NCBI RefSeq assembly: GCF_004208515.1
Contig: NZ_SGIM01000008.1
Coordinates: 62,001-126,000 of the forward strand
DNA length: 64,000 nt
From: Acinetobacter halotolerans
GTDB lineage: Bacteria; Pseudomonadota; Gammaproteobacteria; Pseudomonadales; Moraxellaceae
Direction: 5' to 3'
The notes under the pieces are model-generated. The model was not told the DNA's origin. It was given only the letters and a program-made list of their open reading frames with translations, and made no database searches. Below, piece by piece: positions 1 to 8,116 of this stretch (within the stretch, counting starts at the first letter, position 1; every line of letters starts with the position of its first letter). The position numbers and the translations under genes were made by a program.

Positions 1-253
1 TGGCTTGATGACCTAAACAGACACCGAGTAAAGGAATTTTCCCAGCAAAGTGATTGATTGCAGGAATAGAAATTCCTGCTTCGCTTGGTGAACATGGACC
101 AGGACCGATCACTAAGTATTTCGGCTGCCATCGCTCAATATCCTCTAATGTGACTTGATCATTACGAACAACTTTTACTTCTTGATTCAACTCGCCAAAG
201 TATTGAACGATGTTGTAAGTAAAACTGTCATAGTTGTCAATCATTAGAAGCAT
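1..253 (-). CDS. trpG: Anthranilate synthase component II, glutamine amidotransferase (5' part only)
   Basis: The first 84 codons are present and the rest runs off the left edge. The peptide starts [20 protein letters not shown], has the IGPGPCSP loop near residue 50 and reaches the GVCLGHQA nucleophile elbow, whose Cys is the class I glutamine amidotransferase nucleophile. The family releases ammonia from glutamine for TrpE (anthranilate, tryptophan pathway) and often also serves PabB in folate synthesis, so a pabA role cannot be excluded. The start is the ATG at 251-253 behind an AGAAGG-type ribosome site. It is transcribed away from glnA and shares the 600-base intergenic region with it. 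Confidence 0.93.
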   Translation of the reverse strand, partial: MLLMIDNYDSFTYNIVQYFGELNQEVKVVRNDQVTLEDIERWQPKYLVIGPGPCSPSEAGISIPAINHFAGKIPLLGVCLGHQA

Positions 254-634
254 GATTATAACCTTCTGAAAACTTGCACTTTATTGTGCTTTTGATTTTG
301 GTGAGCCTATCTATAAATTTATACAGCCCAATATCCATGTGTATAGAAAAGGAGTGAGATACAGATAGCAGGAAATAATCATAACAAAAACAAATGATCA
401 ATGTTGAATATTTCGAGAAAATACAATTTTTATAGTGAGAATGTGACTGACCAAAATCGCGTTTAAAAACAACAATAAATTTTTATAATTGAATGGTTTG
501 TAAAAATAAGTGACAAGTGAATCGAAAGTCTAAATGAATTGAATGGAATCAAGTTGAAAAGAATGATATAAAAACTCAGTTTATGCTAACGAATGGCGTA
601 ATTGGCACTACATTAGTTCTTTGATATGTATTTC

Positions 635-651
635 TGCACCATTTTGGGTCG
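635..651 (+). promoter_or_regulatory. NtrC-like enhancer site A upstream of glnA
   Basis: TGCACCATTTTGGGTCG matches 14 of 17 positions of the enteric NtrC consensus TGCACCAWWWTGGTGCA, with an intact left half-site. Its centre is about 183 bases before the predicted sigma54 start and 51 bases (close to five helical turns) from site B. NtrC normally binds as paired dimers at such sites to activate glnA under nitrogen limitation. The assignment is by motif only. Confidence 0.6.
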
Positions 652-685
652 TATTGTCTATTTTGGGGATGCGTTAAAATGGAAA

Positions 686-702
686 TGTTTAAATATGGTG
701 CA
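686..702 (+). promoter_or_regulatory. NtrC-like enhancer site B upstream of glnA
   Basis: TGTTTAAATATGGTGCA matches 13 of 17 positions of the NtrC consensus, with an intact right half TGGTGCA. It lies about 132 bases before the predicted transcription start, a spacing typical of enhancer-bound NtrC. It complements site A, whose left half is the strong one. A related sequence occurs before narK (12466-12482). Confidence 0.6.
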
Positions 703-800
703 TTTGCAAATAATGGGCAAGATATATAAAGATTGAACATGGAGCTTAAATCATTTTTTCTGTAAAGAATTTCAATGTTTTAGGTATGCTTTTGAATTGT

Positions 801-816
801 TGGTATGATAATTGCT
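801..816 (+). promoter_or_regulatory. Sigma54 promoter of glnA
   Basis: TGGTATGATAATTGCT has the -24 GG and -12 GC dinucleotides separated by exactly ten bases, matching TGGCAC-N5-TTGCW except for TAT in place of CAC. The predicted start is near base 827, giving a leader of about 55 bases to the glnA ATG. The remaining 254-634 stretch, between trpG and these sites, is AT-rich and holds no other feature I can support apart from the trpG leader. Confidence 0.75.
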
Positions 817-880
817 ATTTATACACCAACAACTAACACGCACTTAACGAGTGCATAAAAATTCATTGGAGCAAATGAGC

Positions 881-2290
881 ATGGCGAACAAGGTCCTTCA
901 ACTCATCAAAGAAAGCGGCGCAAAATGGGTCGATTTTCGCTTTACTGATACCAAAGGTAAAGAACAACACGTAACTTACCCAGCTGATACGATTGATGAA
1001 GATACATTTGAAGACGGTAAAATGTTTGATGGTTCTTCAATCGCTGGCTGGAAAGGCATTGAAGCATCTGACATGATCTTACGTCCAGACGCTGAAACTG
1101 GTTTTCTTGACCCGTTCTTTGCTGAGCCAACAGTTGTTGTGACTTGTGACGTAATCGAACCATCTACTGGTCAAGGTTACGAGCGTGATCCACGTTCGAT
1201 TGCTCGTCGTGCTGAAGAGTATTTAAAATCTACAGGTATCGGTGATACTGCATTCTTTGGTCCAGAACCAGAATTCTTCGTTTTTGACGAAGTTAAATGG
1301 GATATCGATATGTCTGGTGCTCGCCATACATTGATCGCTGAAGAAGCTGCTTGGTCTACAGGTAAAGACTTCGAAGCGGGTAACTCTGGTCACCGTCCAC
1401 GTGTGAAAGGTGGTTACTTCCCAGTTCCTCCTGTTGACTCTCATCAAGATATGCGTGCTGAAATGTGTGCACGTATCGAAGACATCATGGGTCCAGGTCG
1501 TGTAGAAGTACATCATCACGAAGTTGCATCTTGCCAGTTAGAAATTGGTGTGAGCTTCAACACACTTGTTCGTAAAGCGGACGAAGTTCAACAATTCAAA
1601 TATGCAGTTTGGAACGTTGCTCATCAATATGGCAAAACTGCTACATTCATGCCTAAACCAATGGTTGGTGATAACGGTTCTGGTATGCACGTTCACATGT
1701 CGATCGCTAAAGATGGCAAGAACTTGTTTGCTGGTGATGAATATGCTGGTTTGTCTGAAATGGCATTATTCTTCATTGGCGGTGTAATCAAACACGCTCG
1801 TGCGTTAAATGCAATTACTAACCCTTCTACAAACTCGTATAAGCGTTTAGTTCCACATTACGAAGCACCGATTATGCTTGCTTACTCAGCGCGTAACCGT
1901 TCAGCTTCTATCCGTATTCCATACGTTTCTAACCCTAAAGGTAAGCGTATCGAAGCACGTTTCCCTGATCCAATGATGAACCCATACTTAGGTTTTGCAG
2001 CATTGTTGATGGCTGGTCTTGATGGCATCCAAAACAAAATTCACCCAGGTGAAGCTGCTGATAAGAACTTGTACGATCTTCCTCCTGAAGAAGAAGCGAA
2101 AATCCCAACTGTGGCGCACAGCTTAGATATGGCGATTGAAGCACTTGAAGCGGATCATGAGTTCTTGTTGAAAGGTGGCGTATTCACTAAAGAAATGCTT
2201 GATGCTTACATCGAGCTTAAAACTGATGATGTTCGTCGTCTTAACACGACAACTCACCCAGTTGAATTCGACATGTACTACAGCTTGTAA
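881..2290 (+). CDS. glnA: Glutamine synthetase type I
   Basis: Ligates ammonia to glutamate using ATP; the central ammonia-assimilation enzyme, a dodecamer in the cytoplasm. The start at 881 gives 469 residues, exactly the E. coli length, and sits nine bases after GGAG (868-871). The earlier GTG (851) and ATG (875) are too far upstream of, or too close to, that site. Visible motifs are [11 protein letters not shown], the [10 protein letters not shown] active-site strand, the ATP-binding [16 protein letters not shown] region, and NLYDLPPEE with Tyr398, the conserved site of adenylylation by GlnE. The upstream sigma54 promoter and NtrC-like sites indicate nitrogen control. Confidence 0.98.
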   Translation: MANKVLQLIKESGAKWVDFRFTDTKGKEQHVTYPADTIDEDTFEDGKMFDGSSIAGWKGIEASDMILRPDAETGFLDPFFAEPTVVVTCDVIEPSTGQGYERDPRSIARRAEEYLKSTGIGDTAFFGPEPEFFVFDEVKWDIDMSGARHTLIAEEAAWSTGKDFEAGNSGHRPRVKGGYFPVPPVDSHQDMRAEMCARIEDIMGPGRVEVHHHEVASCQLEIGVSFNTLVRKADEVQQFKYAVWNVAHQYGKTATFMPKPMVGDNGSGMHVHMSIAKDGKNLFAGDEYAGLSEMALFFIGGVIKHARALNAITNPSTNSYKRLVPHYEAPIMLAYSARNRSASIRIPYVSNPKGKRIEARFPDPMMNPYLGFAALLMAGLDGIQNKIHPGEAADKNLYDLPPEEEAKIPTVAHSLDMAIEALEADHEFLLKGGVFTKEMLDAYIELKTDDVRRLNTTTHPVEFDMYYSL

Positions 2291-2303
2291 TACATTCCGA
2301 TTC

Positions 2304-2330
2304 AAAAAGCTCGCTTCGGCGGGCTTTTTT
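2304..2330 (+). terminator. glnA intrinsic terminator
   Basis: GC-containing stem with a stable TTCG tetraloop (2315-2318) and one G-T pair, followed by six T. It begins 13 bases after the glnA stop codon. Confidence 0.92.
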
Positions 2331-2378
2331 ATTGAAAAATTCATGTAAACTAATTGCGATGTTTTTAGTGAGCTGAGC

Positions 2379-2870
2379 ATGCGTAATTTACAACCAAGTA
2401 GAATAAAGGGCAGGGATATTCCACCTGAATTAAAAAAATGGTTGTATGCATCGGGTTCACTCACTCAACAGCTCACTGACCTCGGTGCTGGGGAATTTCA
2501 TGTTGAACGAATTAAAGAGCAGTATCAACGCTTATTATTTGCTGATAGTCAGTGGATGAGAATGCCACATACTCATATTGCATGGGTTCGAGAAACTTAT
2601 TTATTTGGTTCAGAACAGCAGGCTTGGGTGAAAGCAAAAAGTATTTTTCCTATTTTAAGCTTACAAAAAAAAGCACGATTATTTAAACATATTAGAAATA
2701 AGCCAATTGGTTGGTTTTTATTTCAGCGAACTAATCCAGCCTGCGAACGTCGCGTGATTTATCTCACGGATGGCTGGACGCGGCAAAGTTGCTATACGTG
2801 GCATGGTTGCAAATTTATCGTACAGGAAACATTCTTGCCTGCATTTGAACAGTTTATTCGACAGCATTGA
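2379..2870 (+). CDS. ubiC: Chorismate--pyruvate lyase
   Basis: Cleaves chorismate to 4-hydroxybenzoate and pyruvate, the first committed step of ubiquinone synthesis. The 163 residues match the family length (about 165). Visible features include WLYASGSLTQ-like text near residues 22-32 (KKWLYASGSLTQQL), the VRETYLFG segment around residue 65, and a C-terminal ERRVIYLTDG / VQETFLPAF region; Arg and Glu in the VRE segment and the late Glu fit the product-binding residues of the family. It lies directly before ubiA, which uses its product, so the pair forms an operon. Sequence divergence from E. coli is large, so context adds weight. Confidence 0.9.
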   Translation: MRNLQPSRIKGRDIPPELKKWLYASGSLTQQLTDLGAGEFHVERIKEQYQRLLFADSQWMRMPHTHIAWVRETYLFGSEQQAWVKAKSIFPILSLQKKARLFKHIRNKPIGWFLFQRTNPACERRVIYLTDGWTRQSCYTWHGCKFIVQETFLPAFEQFIRQH

Positions 2871-2884
2871 CTCTAAGGGGCAAC

Positions 2885-3766
2885 ATGGAAACAGTGCAAC
2901 AAACAACATGGCGACAGCGTTTAGCAGCATATTATTATTTGTGTCGTTTTGATAAGCCGATTGGTACAGAGTTGGTGTTCTGGCCAACCATGTGGGCATT
3001 ATGGATCGCATCCAAAGGCATCCCTGATTTTAAAATATTGTTGGTGATGACACTTGGTGTGCTCTTTATGCGAGCTGCAGGTTGCGCCATCAATGATTTT
3101 GCAGACCGTAAAGTGGATGCCCATGTTGAGCGTACCAAAGCTCGTCCTCTTGCAACTGGGGAAATTCGAGCGAGAGAAGCTGTTTTTGTTTTTCTTGGTT
3201 TGGTTGCAGCAAGTGCCTGTCTTTTATTTTTCTTGCCGATTGAAACCTTTTATTGGTCATTTGGAGCGTTATTTCTCGCTTTCATCTATCCTTTTATGAA
3301 GCGCTATACCCATTTACCTCAGGTATTCTTGGGCGCTGCATTTTCTTGGTCGATTCCAATGGCTTATACCGCAGTTGGACAGACACCTGATTTAATTTGC
3401 TGGCTTTTGTATTTCGGAAATTTGGCTTGGACAGTGGCTTATGATACTCAATATGCAATTACAGACCGTGAATATGATTTGAAAATTGGTGTGAAATCTA
3501 CCGCAATTTTATTTGGTCGATTTGATATACAAATTATAGGATTATTACAGCTTGTGAGTTTGGTGTTGATCGGTGGCGCACTTTATTTGGAAGATCTCTT
3601 AATTCCGTTTGGACTGGCAGCATTATTAGTCGTTGCGGCTGATTTTATTTATCAAGCAGTTAAAACCAAAGATCGGGATCCACAGATTTGTTTTTGGGCA
3701 TTCCGTCACAATCGTTGGGTAGGTATGATCATTTTTATTGGAATCTTTTTAGAATTCATGATTTAA
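2885..3766 (+). CDS. ubiA: 4-hydroxybenzoate octaprenyltransferase
   Basis: Membrane prenyltransferase that attaches the polyprenyl tail to 4-hydroxybenzoate in ubiquinone synthesis. The start at ATG 2885, behind AAGGGG (2875-2880), gives 293 residues; an in-frame TTG at 2867 would overlap the ubiC stop and lacks a ribosome site. Both aspartate-rich motifs are present: NDFADRKVD at residues 70-78 and DREYD at 194-198, which bind magnesium-diphosphate. Around eight hydrophobic segments follow the usual UbiA pattern. It follows ubiC with a 14-base gap and the two are likely co-transcribed. Confidence 0.96.
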   Translation: METVQQTTWRQRLAAYYYLCRFDKPIGTELVFWPTMWALWIASKGIPDFKILLVMTLGVLFMRAAGCAINDFADRKVDAHVERTKARPLATGEIRAREAVFVFLGLVAASACLLFFLPIETFYWSFGALFLAFIYPFMKRYTHLPQVFLGAAFSWSIPMAYTAVGQTPDLICWLLYFGNLAWTVAYDTQYAITDREYDLKIGVKSTAILFGRFDIQIIGLLQLVSLVLIGGALYLEDLLIPFGLAALLVVAADFIYQAVKTKDRDPQICFWAFRHNRWVGMIIFIGIFLEFMI

Positions 3767-3783
3767 AAATGACTTATTAGTTG

Positions 3784-3812
3784 AAAAGTGTCCTATGCAG
3801 GGCACTTTTTTT
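3784..3812 (+). terminator. ubiCA terminator
   Basis: AAAAGTGTCCT paired with AGGGCACTTTT (one G-T pair) followed by a run of T, 18 bases after the ubiA stop. Confidence 0.88.
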
Positions 3813-3879
3813 ATGCCTTAATAAGGTCGCATGTAGTTTCATGCACACAAAATAAAACAAGGACTAAAAGGATATTTTT

Positions 3880-5139
3880 ATGAAACGGTCTAATATTGCT
3901 TTGGCAATGACGTTCTCTATTTCTGCATTATTTTTATCAGCATGTAATGATGATAATGATTCAAATCAAAGAGATAATCAGAAGGACAAATCTTTTGTTT
4001 CTGAAACTTCTTATACTTATGAATCAGAAGGTCTCGGTGATTTAAGTGCTGCTAGTTCAATCAAAGTCATGAACTATAAAATGCCAAATGTACTGGGGAA
4101 GACGGTTGAAACGTCTGCTTTAGTGTTTTTTCCTAAAATTGCAAAACCAAAAGATGGCTATCGTGTTGTTGTTTGGGCGCATGGAACATTGGGTGTGGCA
4201 GATAAATGTGCGCCAACCAATACGCCATTAAATCCAAACTTTAAGAATTATACTGCAAAGAATTTGCTAGAACAGGGCTATGTGATTGTTGCGCCAGATT
4301 ATGAAGGTTTGGGTGGAGCGGGAGAACATCCTTATTTACATATTCCAAGTGAAGCGCGTTCAGCACAGTATGCGGTTAAAGCGGCTAAAGAATATTATGG
4401 CCAACAGTTGCAAGGTTCGTGGATGTCTGTGGGCCAATCACAAGGTGGGCAAGCATCATTAGGTATTGCTGAATATGCAAATAATGATGCAACTTATAAA
4501 GGGGCGGTTGCTGGTGCGCCAGCATCTAGTCTGGATAAAATTATTTTAGAGGTTGCACCTGAAGCGATTGATACTTTACCGCAATCTGCAGCGATTGATA
4601 CTTATGCGACTTTGTTATCTTACGCGGCGCTAACTGGTGTAGGGATTACTTCTTATGAACCGACATTTGGTTATCAAGGAATATTTGGAAGTGCTAAAGC
4701 AAAAGAAATAGCAACGTTGGCGAAAACTGAATGTTTAGGTGAAATTGTAGAGGCTTATAAGCAAGATATTCAAAGTTATGTCGTGGATAATCCGACGGCT
4801 AAAGTTTCTGAGTATCCAGGTATCGATGTCGAAGCGTTTAAGAACGATGCAACTATTCAAAAGTTCTTAACGGATTATAGTCAGCCGACAACCAAGAAGT
4901 TGAATAAGCCTATTTATATTATCCAAGGTAAATACGATACTAATGTCCCTTATGTAATTACACAGGCATTATACGATGCAATGTATAGCTCTGGAACAAA
5001 AGTGGAGTTAAAGACTGTTGATATTGTACCAAGTGCAGCAAATCCTGTAGTTAATGGATCGCACACTGGCGCGATTCTCGCAGCGAATGAAAGTGGCGAG
5101 TTGGTCCAATTTATTAAGCAAAATATGCCAGCACAATAA
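3880..5139 (+). CDS. Lipoprotein with alpha/beta-hydrolase fold, secretory lipase-like
   Basis: A 419-residue exported protein with a lipobox LSAC (Cys22) after a hydrophobic signal, so it is probably anchored to the outer membrane. The mature part looks like an alpha/beta hydrolase: an oxyanion-type WAHGTLG segment near residue 100, nucleophile elbow GQSQGG with Ser187, IIQGKYDTNVPY as the probable acid loop, and GSHTGA near the end as the likely catalytic His. The layout resembles the secretory lipase (LIP, PF03583) group. The substrate is unknown; an esterase or lipase acting on acyl esters outside the cytoplasm is the best inference. It is a single-gene unit with its own terminator. Confidence 0.75.
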   Translation: MKRSNIALAMTFSISALFLSACNDDNDSNQRDNQKDKSFVSETSYTYESEGLGDLSAASSIKVMNYKMPNVLGKTVETSALVFFPKIAKPKDGYRVVVWAHGTLGVADKCAPTNTPLNPNFKNYTAKNLLEQGYVIVAPDYEGLGGAGEHPYLHIPSEARSAQYAVKAAKEYYGQQLQGSWMSVGQSQGGQASLGIAEYANNDATYKGAVAGAPASSLDKIILEVAPEAIDTLPQSAAIDTYATLLSYAALTGVGITSYEPTFGYQGIFGSAKAKEIATLAKTECLGEIVEAYKQDIQSYVVDNPTAKVSEYPGIDVEAFKNDATIQKFLTDYSQPTTKKLNKPIYIIQGKYDTNVPYVITQALYDAMYSSGTKVELKTVDIVPSAANPVVNGSHTGAILAANESGELVQFIKQNMPAQ

Positions 5140-5151
5140 AAATTGATGTTG

Positions 5152-5182
5152 AAAAAGAGCCTCTATAAAGAGGCTCTTTTTT
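5152..5182 (+). terminator. Terminator of the lipase-like lipoprotein gene
   Basis: Perfect stem AGAGCCTCT (5156-5164) with AGAGGCTCT (5169-5177), loop ATAA, flanked by A and T runs. Confidence 0.93.
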
Positions 5183-5226
5183 GTTATAGTGTCGCCACTT
5201 TAAAATGTTAATTTTTTGGATCGGCT

Positions 5227-5433
5227 ATGAGTCAAAATGCAGTTGAGAAGAAATCTGTACCTTGGGTATTGATGGGATTGGGATTATTGATTCCAATTTT
5301 TATCATAGGAATGGCTTTTTTAGCGGCCAAGAGTGATGCAAAAACCAAGAAAGAATATGATCAGCAAAGAGCAGAAATGGCTAAAAAATTTGAACAGCAA
5401 AAAAATGTGGGACACACAGAAAAAGCTGAGTGA
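5227..5433 (+). CDS. Small single-pass membrane protein, unknown
   Basis: Sixty-eight residues: a short polar N terminus, one hydrophobic helix at about residues 13-34 with Pro23, and a charged, probably helical tail rich in Lys, Glu and Gln (residues 36-64). No family recognised. The start ATG follows a weak purine stretch. It converges with the DUF2726 gene, 20 bases away. Codon use looks normal, which supports a real gene, but function cannot be stated. Confidence 0.6.
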   Translation: MSQNAVEKKSVPWVLMGLGLLIPIFIIGMAFLAAKSDAKTKKEYDQQRAEMAKKFEQQKNVGHTEKAE

Positions 5434-5453
5434 TAACTTTTGATATTGTCAGT

Positions 5454-5894
5454 TTATCGAATATCCATCTGTAACTGCTTTATAGATGGGATTTGGGTAT
5501 ATCGTTGTACTTGATATCCAGCCTCTAGTAACATTTGATCGCGTTTCTGGTCTTCTAATTCTTTTCCAATATGACTTGGATCATCAAGTTCAATAATCGC
5601 CACAACTTTCATTTCTTTGTCTAAAACTACAAAATCAGTAACCTTGCGATTGAAGCGGTTGCGAATCTTGTAGTGCTTACTGGTAATCAGTGCGCTAAAG
5701 GCTACTTGCGCCAGTATATTGTGGTGAGGGAATGCTTGTTGAAGCCTAGAGAACATTTGTGATTCGAATGCGGTAATGACTGGACGGGCGAAGTAATTTT
5801 GTTTTAGGAAAAAAGGGCGCAGGTAACTGATCAGTAGTAGTACTGTGCTTATACTACCAATCAGCAAAAAGATGAGTTGTGTTGATTCGGACAT
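5454..5894 (-). CDS. DUF2726 domain protein with N-terminal membrane anchor
   Basis: 146 residues. One transmembrane helix at about 7-28, then a soluble domain with RFNRKVTDFVVLDKEMKVVAIIELDD (split here as RKVTDFVVLD and VVAIIELDDPSH) and a QKRDQMLLEAGY segment. This D...E-x-D pattern with a following K/R helix is typical of DUF2726, whose members have a restriction-endonuclease-like fold. Nuclease activity is inference from the fold family only. It stands alone between a small membrane protein and the tRNA-Asn cluster. Confidence 0.72.
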   Translation of the reverse strand: MSESTQLIFLLIGSISTVLLLISYLRPFFLKQNYFARPVITAFESQMFSRLQQAFPHHNILAQVAFSALITSKHYKIRNRFNRKVTDFVVLDKEMKVVAIIELDDPSHIGKELEDQKRDQMLLEAGYQVQRYTQIPSIKQLQMDIR

Positions 5895-5914
5895 ATTCTT
5901 ATCAAAGTGCTAAT

Positions 5915-5950
5915 AAAAAACCCACTGCATATAAATATGAGTGGGTTTTT
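5915..5950 (-). terminator. Terminator of the tRNA-Asn cluster
   Basis: AAAAAACCCACT and AGTGGGTTTTT form an inverted repeat around an AT-rich loop, 8 bases beyond the last tRNA. It has T runs on both strands, so it may work in both directions. Confidence 0.85.
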
Positions 5951-5957
5951 AGAATCT

Positions 5958-6033
5958 TGGCTCTCCCACCTGGGCTCGAACCAGGGACCTGCGGATTAAC
6001 AGTCCGTCGCTCTACCGACTGAGCTATGGGAGA
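5958..6033 (-). tRNA. tRNA-Asn(GTT), copy 1
   Basis: Seventy-six bases including encoded CCA. Anticodon GTT at 5998-6000 (AAC on the plus strand). Acceptor stem TCTCCCA/TGGGAGA, D-loop AGTCGGTAGA and T-arm GGTTCGAGCCC are all as expected. It is the promoter-distal copy of three. Confidence 0.97.
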
Positions 6034-6091
6034 ATCTGGATATGCATTCTATGCATATCGGTACTAACGGTCAAGCGAGCCAATAAAAACT

Positions 6092-6167
6092 TGGCTCTCC
6101 CACCTGGGCTCGAACCAGGGACCTGCGGATTAACAGTCCGTCGCTCTACCGACTGAGCTATGGGAGA
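6092..6167 (-). tRNA. tRNA-Asn(GTT), copy 2
   Basis: Identical to copy 1 over 76 bases, with anticodon at 6132-6134. It is separated from copy 1 by 58 bases and from copy 3 by only 6 bases, so processing of a common precursor is likely. Confidence 0.97.
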
Positions 6168-6173
6168 TTAGCT

Positions 6174-6249
6174 TGGCTCTCCAACCTGGGCTCGAACCAG
6201 GGACCTGCGGATTAACAGTCCGTCGCTCTACCGACTGAGCTATTGGAGA
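6174..6249 (-). tRNA. tRNA-Asn(GTT), copy 3, with a compensated acceptor stem
   Basis: Anticodon at 6214-6216. Identical to the other copies except that the sixth acceptor pair is changed on both sides: TCTCCAA/TTGGAGA in place of TCTCCCA/TGGGAGA. The double change keeps base pairing, so the gene should be functional. It is the promoter-proximal copy. Confidence 0.97.
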
Positions 6250-6351
6250 ATCTGATGCGCATTTTAGGCATGAAATATTCATGCGTCAATAAGAATAGTA
6301 AATAAAATGAATCGTTTGCTTGATAAATATTCTTTTAGGATTCTAGAGATA

Positions 6352-6380
6352 AAAAAACTGCCCAATGTGGGCAGTTTTTT
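6352..6380 (-). terminator. sodB terminator
   Basis: AAAAAACTGCCC with GGGCAGTTTTTT, short loop, 18 bases beyond the sodB stop. Symmetric, so possibly bidirectional. Confidence 0.9.
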
Positions 6381-6397
6381 ATGCAAGAAATAAAAAG

Positions 6398-7024
6398 TTA
6401 TTTCTCAACACCTGCTGGTTGACCAGCAAGTTTTGCATTTGCATAGTCCCAGTTCACTAAGCTTTCTAAGAAAGTAGCGATGTATTTTGGACGTAAGTTA
6501 CGGAAGTCGATGTAGTAAGCATGCTCCCAAACGTCGATTGTTAATACTGCAATTTGACCGTGAGCAAGTGGAGTATCTGCATTGGCTGTTTTAGTAATAG
6601 ATAATTTACCATTTACTTCATCAGCAACTAACCACGCCCAACCTGAACCGAATTGAGTAGTTGCAGCAGCAGTAAATTCTTCTGCAAACTTCTCGTAGCT
6701 ACCAAAAGCCTCTTCAATTTTAGCTGCAATCGCGCCAGTTGGTTTACCACCACCATTTGGTTTCATGCTGTTCCAGTAGAACGTGTGGTTCCATACTTGA
6801 GCAGCGTTATTGAAGATACCAGCTTTAGAAGCATCACCAGCAGACGCTTTGATGATTTCCTCTAAAGTTTTACCTTCAAGGTCAGTCCCTTTGATTAAGT
6901 TGTTTAAATTAACAACATAAGTATTGTGGTGTTTGTCGTGATGATATTCTAAAGTTTCACGCGTGATATGCGGCGCTAAATCATCATAGCCATATGGAAG
7001 CGCAGGTAAAGTAATGGTTGTCAT
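6398..7024 (-). CDS. sodB: Superoxide dismutase, Fe type
   Basis: Converts superoxide to oxygen and hydrogen peroxide in the cytoplasm. 208 residues. The four metal ligands can be placed as His28 (EYHHDKHH), His80 (WNHTFYW), Asp164 and His168 (DVWEHAYYIDFRN). Gln76 in AAQVWNH is the residue typical of iron rather than manganese enzymes. The start ATG follows AAGGAT by about seven bases. It is a single-gene unit with a clear terminator; the 95 bases upstream hold its promoter, but I see no convincing regulator site there. Confidence 0.97.
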   Translation of the reverse strand: MTTITLPALPYGYDDLAPHITRETLEYHHDKHHNTYVVNLNNLIKGTDLEGKTLEEIIKASAGDASKAGIFNNAAQVWNHTFYWNSMKPNGGGKPTGAIAAKIEEAFGSYEKFAEEFTAAATTQFGSGWAWLVADEVNGKLSITKTANADTPLAHGQIAVLTIDVWEHAYYIDFRNLRPKYIATFLESLVNWDYANAKLAGQPAGVEK

Positions 7025-7168
7025 GTTTCAATCCTTGCTATTGCTGGGTTTTACATTAAGTGGCTCTATTGTAAATGATTCTAAAGCGAATGGGGCAGCC
7101 TTTTAAACAACCGTATACAATAAAGACTGAATTAAAAACAATAAATAAAATCGGAAATTTCAATGTCA

Positions 7169-7927
7169 CTAAATTGGGTTGTTCAATTCAAAATATTCAG
7201 TTTCTATATCGAACTGATGCGCAATCGCTTTTGCTAAACGTTGTACGCCATAGCGCTCTGTGGCATGGTGACCACAAGCGAAATAGTGAACACCAAGCTC
7301 TTTGGCTTCATAAAAAGTACGTTCACTGATTTCACCAGAAATATAGGCATCACAGTTTTGTTGTGCTGCCTTATTTATGAAATCCTGAGCACCACCTGTA
7401 CAGAAGCCTACTTTCTGAATTGTAGTTTTATCACACTGTAAATGGATAATATCAAAGTCAAAAATGCCTTGTAACTTGGCTTTGAATTCTGCTGGACTCA
7501 TTGGGTTGCTTAGATAGGCAATATTACCAATCGAATGTTTTTCTGCTGGGTCTAATGCTTCTAAATTTTGTAAATCGATTAACTCAGCAATTGCGGCATT
7601 ATTTCCAAGATCAGGATGAGCATCTAAAGGCAAGTGATAGGCGATCAATGAAATGTTATTTTGAATGAGTTTTTTGATTCGATTGCCGCGCATGCCTGTA
7701 ATTGGGTAGGCTTCACCTTTCCAAAAATAACCATGATGTACCAGTAATGCGTCTGCTTGTTGGGCGATTGCTGCATCTATGGCAGTTTCTGATGCGGTTA
7801 CAGCACATACTATTTTATGGACTTCGCGCTTACCTTCGATCTGTAAGCCATTCGGTGCATAATCTTTGAACTCGTTTGCTTTTAAAGTCTGATTACACCA
7901 TTGCACAATGTCATACAAATTTGCCAT
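7169..7927 (-). CDS. Nif3-like dinuclear metal-centre protein (YbgI/DUF34 family)
   Basis: 252 residues from the ATG at 7925-7927, which has GAGGAA four bases upstream; the ATG four codons earlier places that ribosome site inside the gene. Family marks are DYAPNGLQIEG near residue 25, LLVHHGYFW with the metal-binding His pair, and HYFACGHHATER with further ligands near the C terminus. The family forms a hexameric ring with two metal ions per subunit and has been linked to GTP cyclohydrolase-like or metallochaperone roles, but the in vivo reaction is unsettled. It stands alone, divergent from the membrane protease gene. Confidence 0.92.
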   Translation of the reverse strand: MANLYDIVQWCNQTLKANEFKDYAPNGLQIEGKREVHKIVCAVTASETAIDAAIAQQADALLVHHGYFWKGEAYPITGMRGNRIKKLIQNNISLIAYHLPLDAHPDLGNNAAIAELIDLQNLEALDPAEKHSIGNIAYLSNPMSPAEFKAKLQGIFDFDIIHLQCDKTTIQKVGFCTGGAQDFINKAAQQNCDAYISGEISERTFYEAKELGVHYFACGHHATERYGVQRLAKAIAHQFDIETEYFELNNPI

Positions 7928-8116
7928 GCGATTCCTCAAATGATTTACATTTTATTGTGGTCAATAGAAACATATTTTCTAAGGTAACTAAAGCTAGACA
8001 AAAAAAAATTAACTTTTGCGTTGCTTTTAAATAATTTACATTACAATGATGGAAATTTCCTGTTCTTCAACAAATTAACTTATTCATAACATCATTTCGC
8101 CTAGAGGATAATAGAC

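Noticed and set aside
851-880. GTG start of glnA ten codons upstream
   Set aside because: The GGAG at 868-871 fits the ATG at 881, and that start gives the standard 469 residues.
5958-6249. Direct repeats in the tRNA cluster as signs of an integrated element
   Set aside because: They are complete tRNA genes in tandem; no integrase or foreign genes lie next to them.
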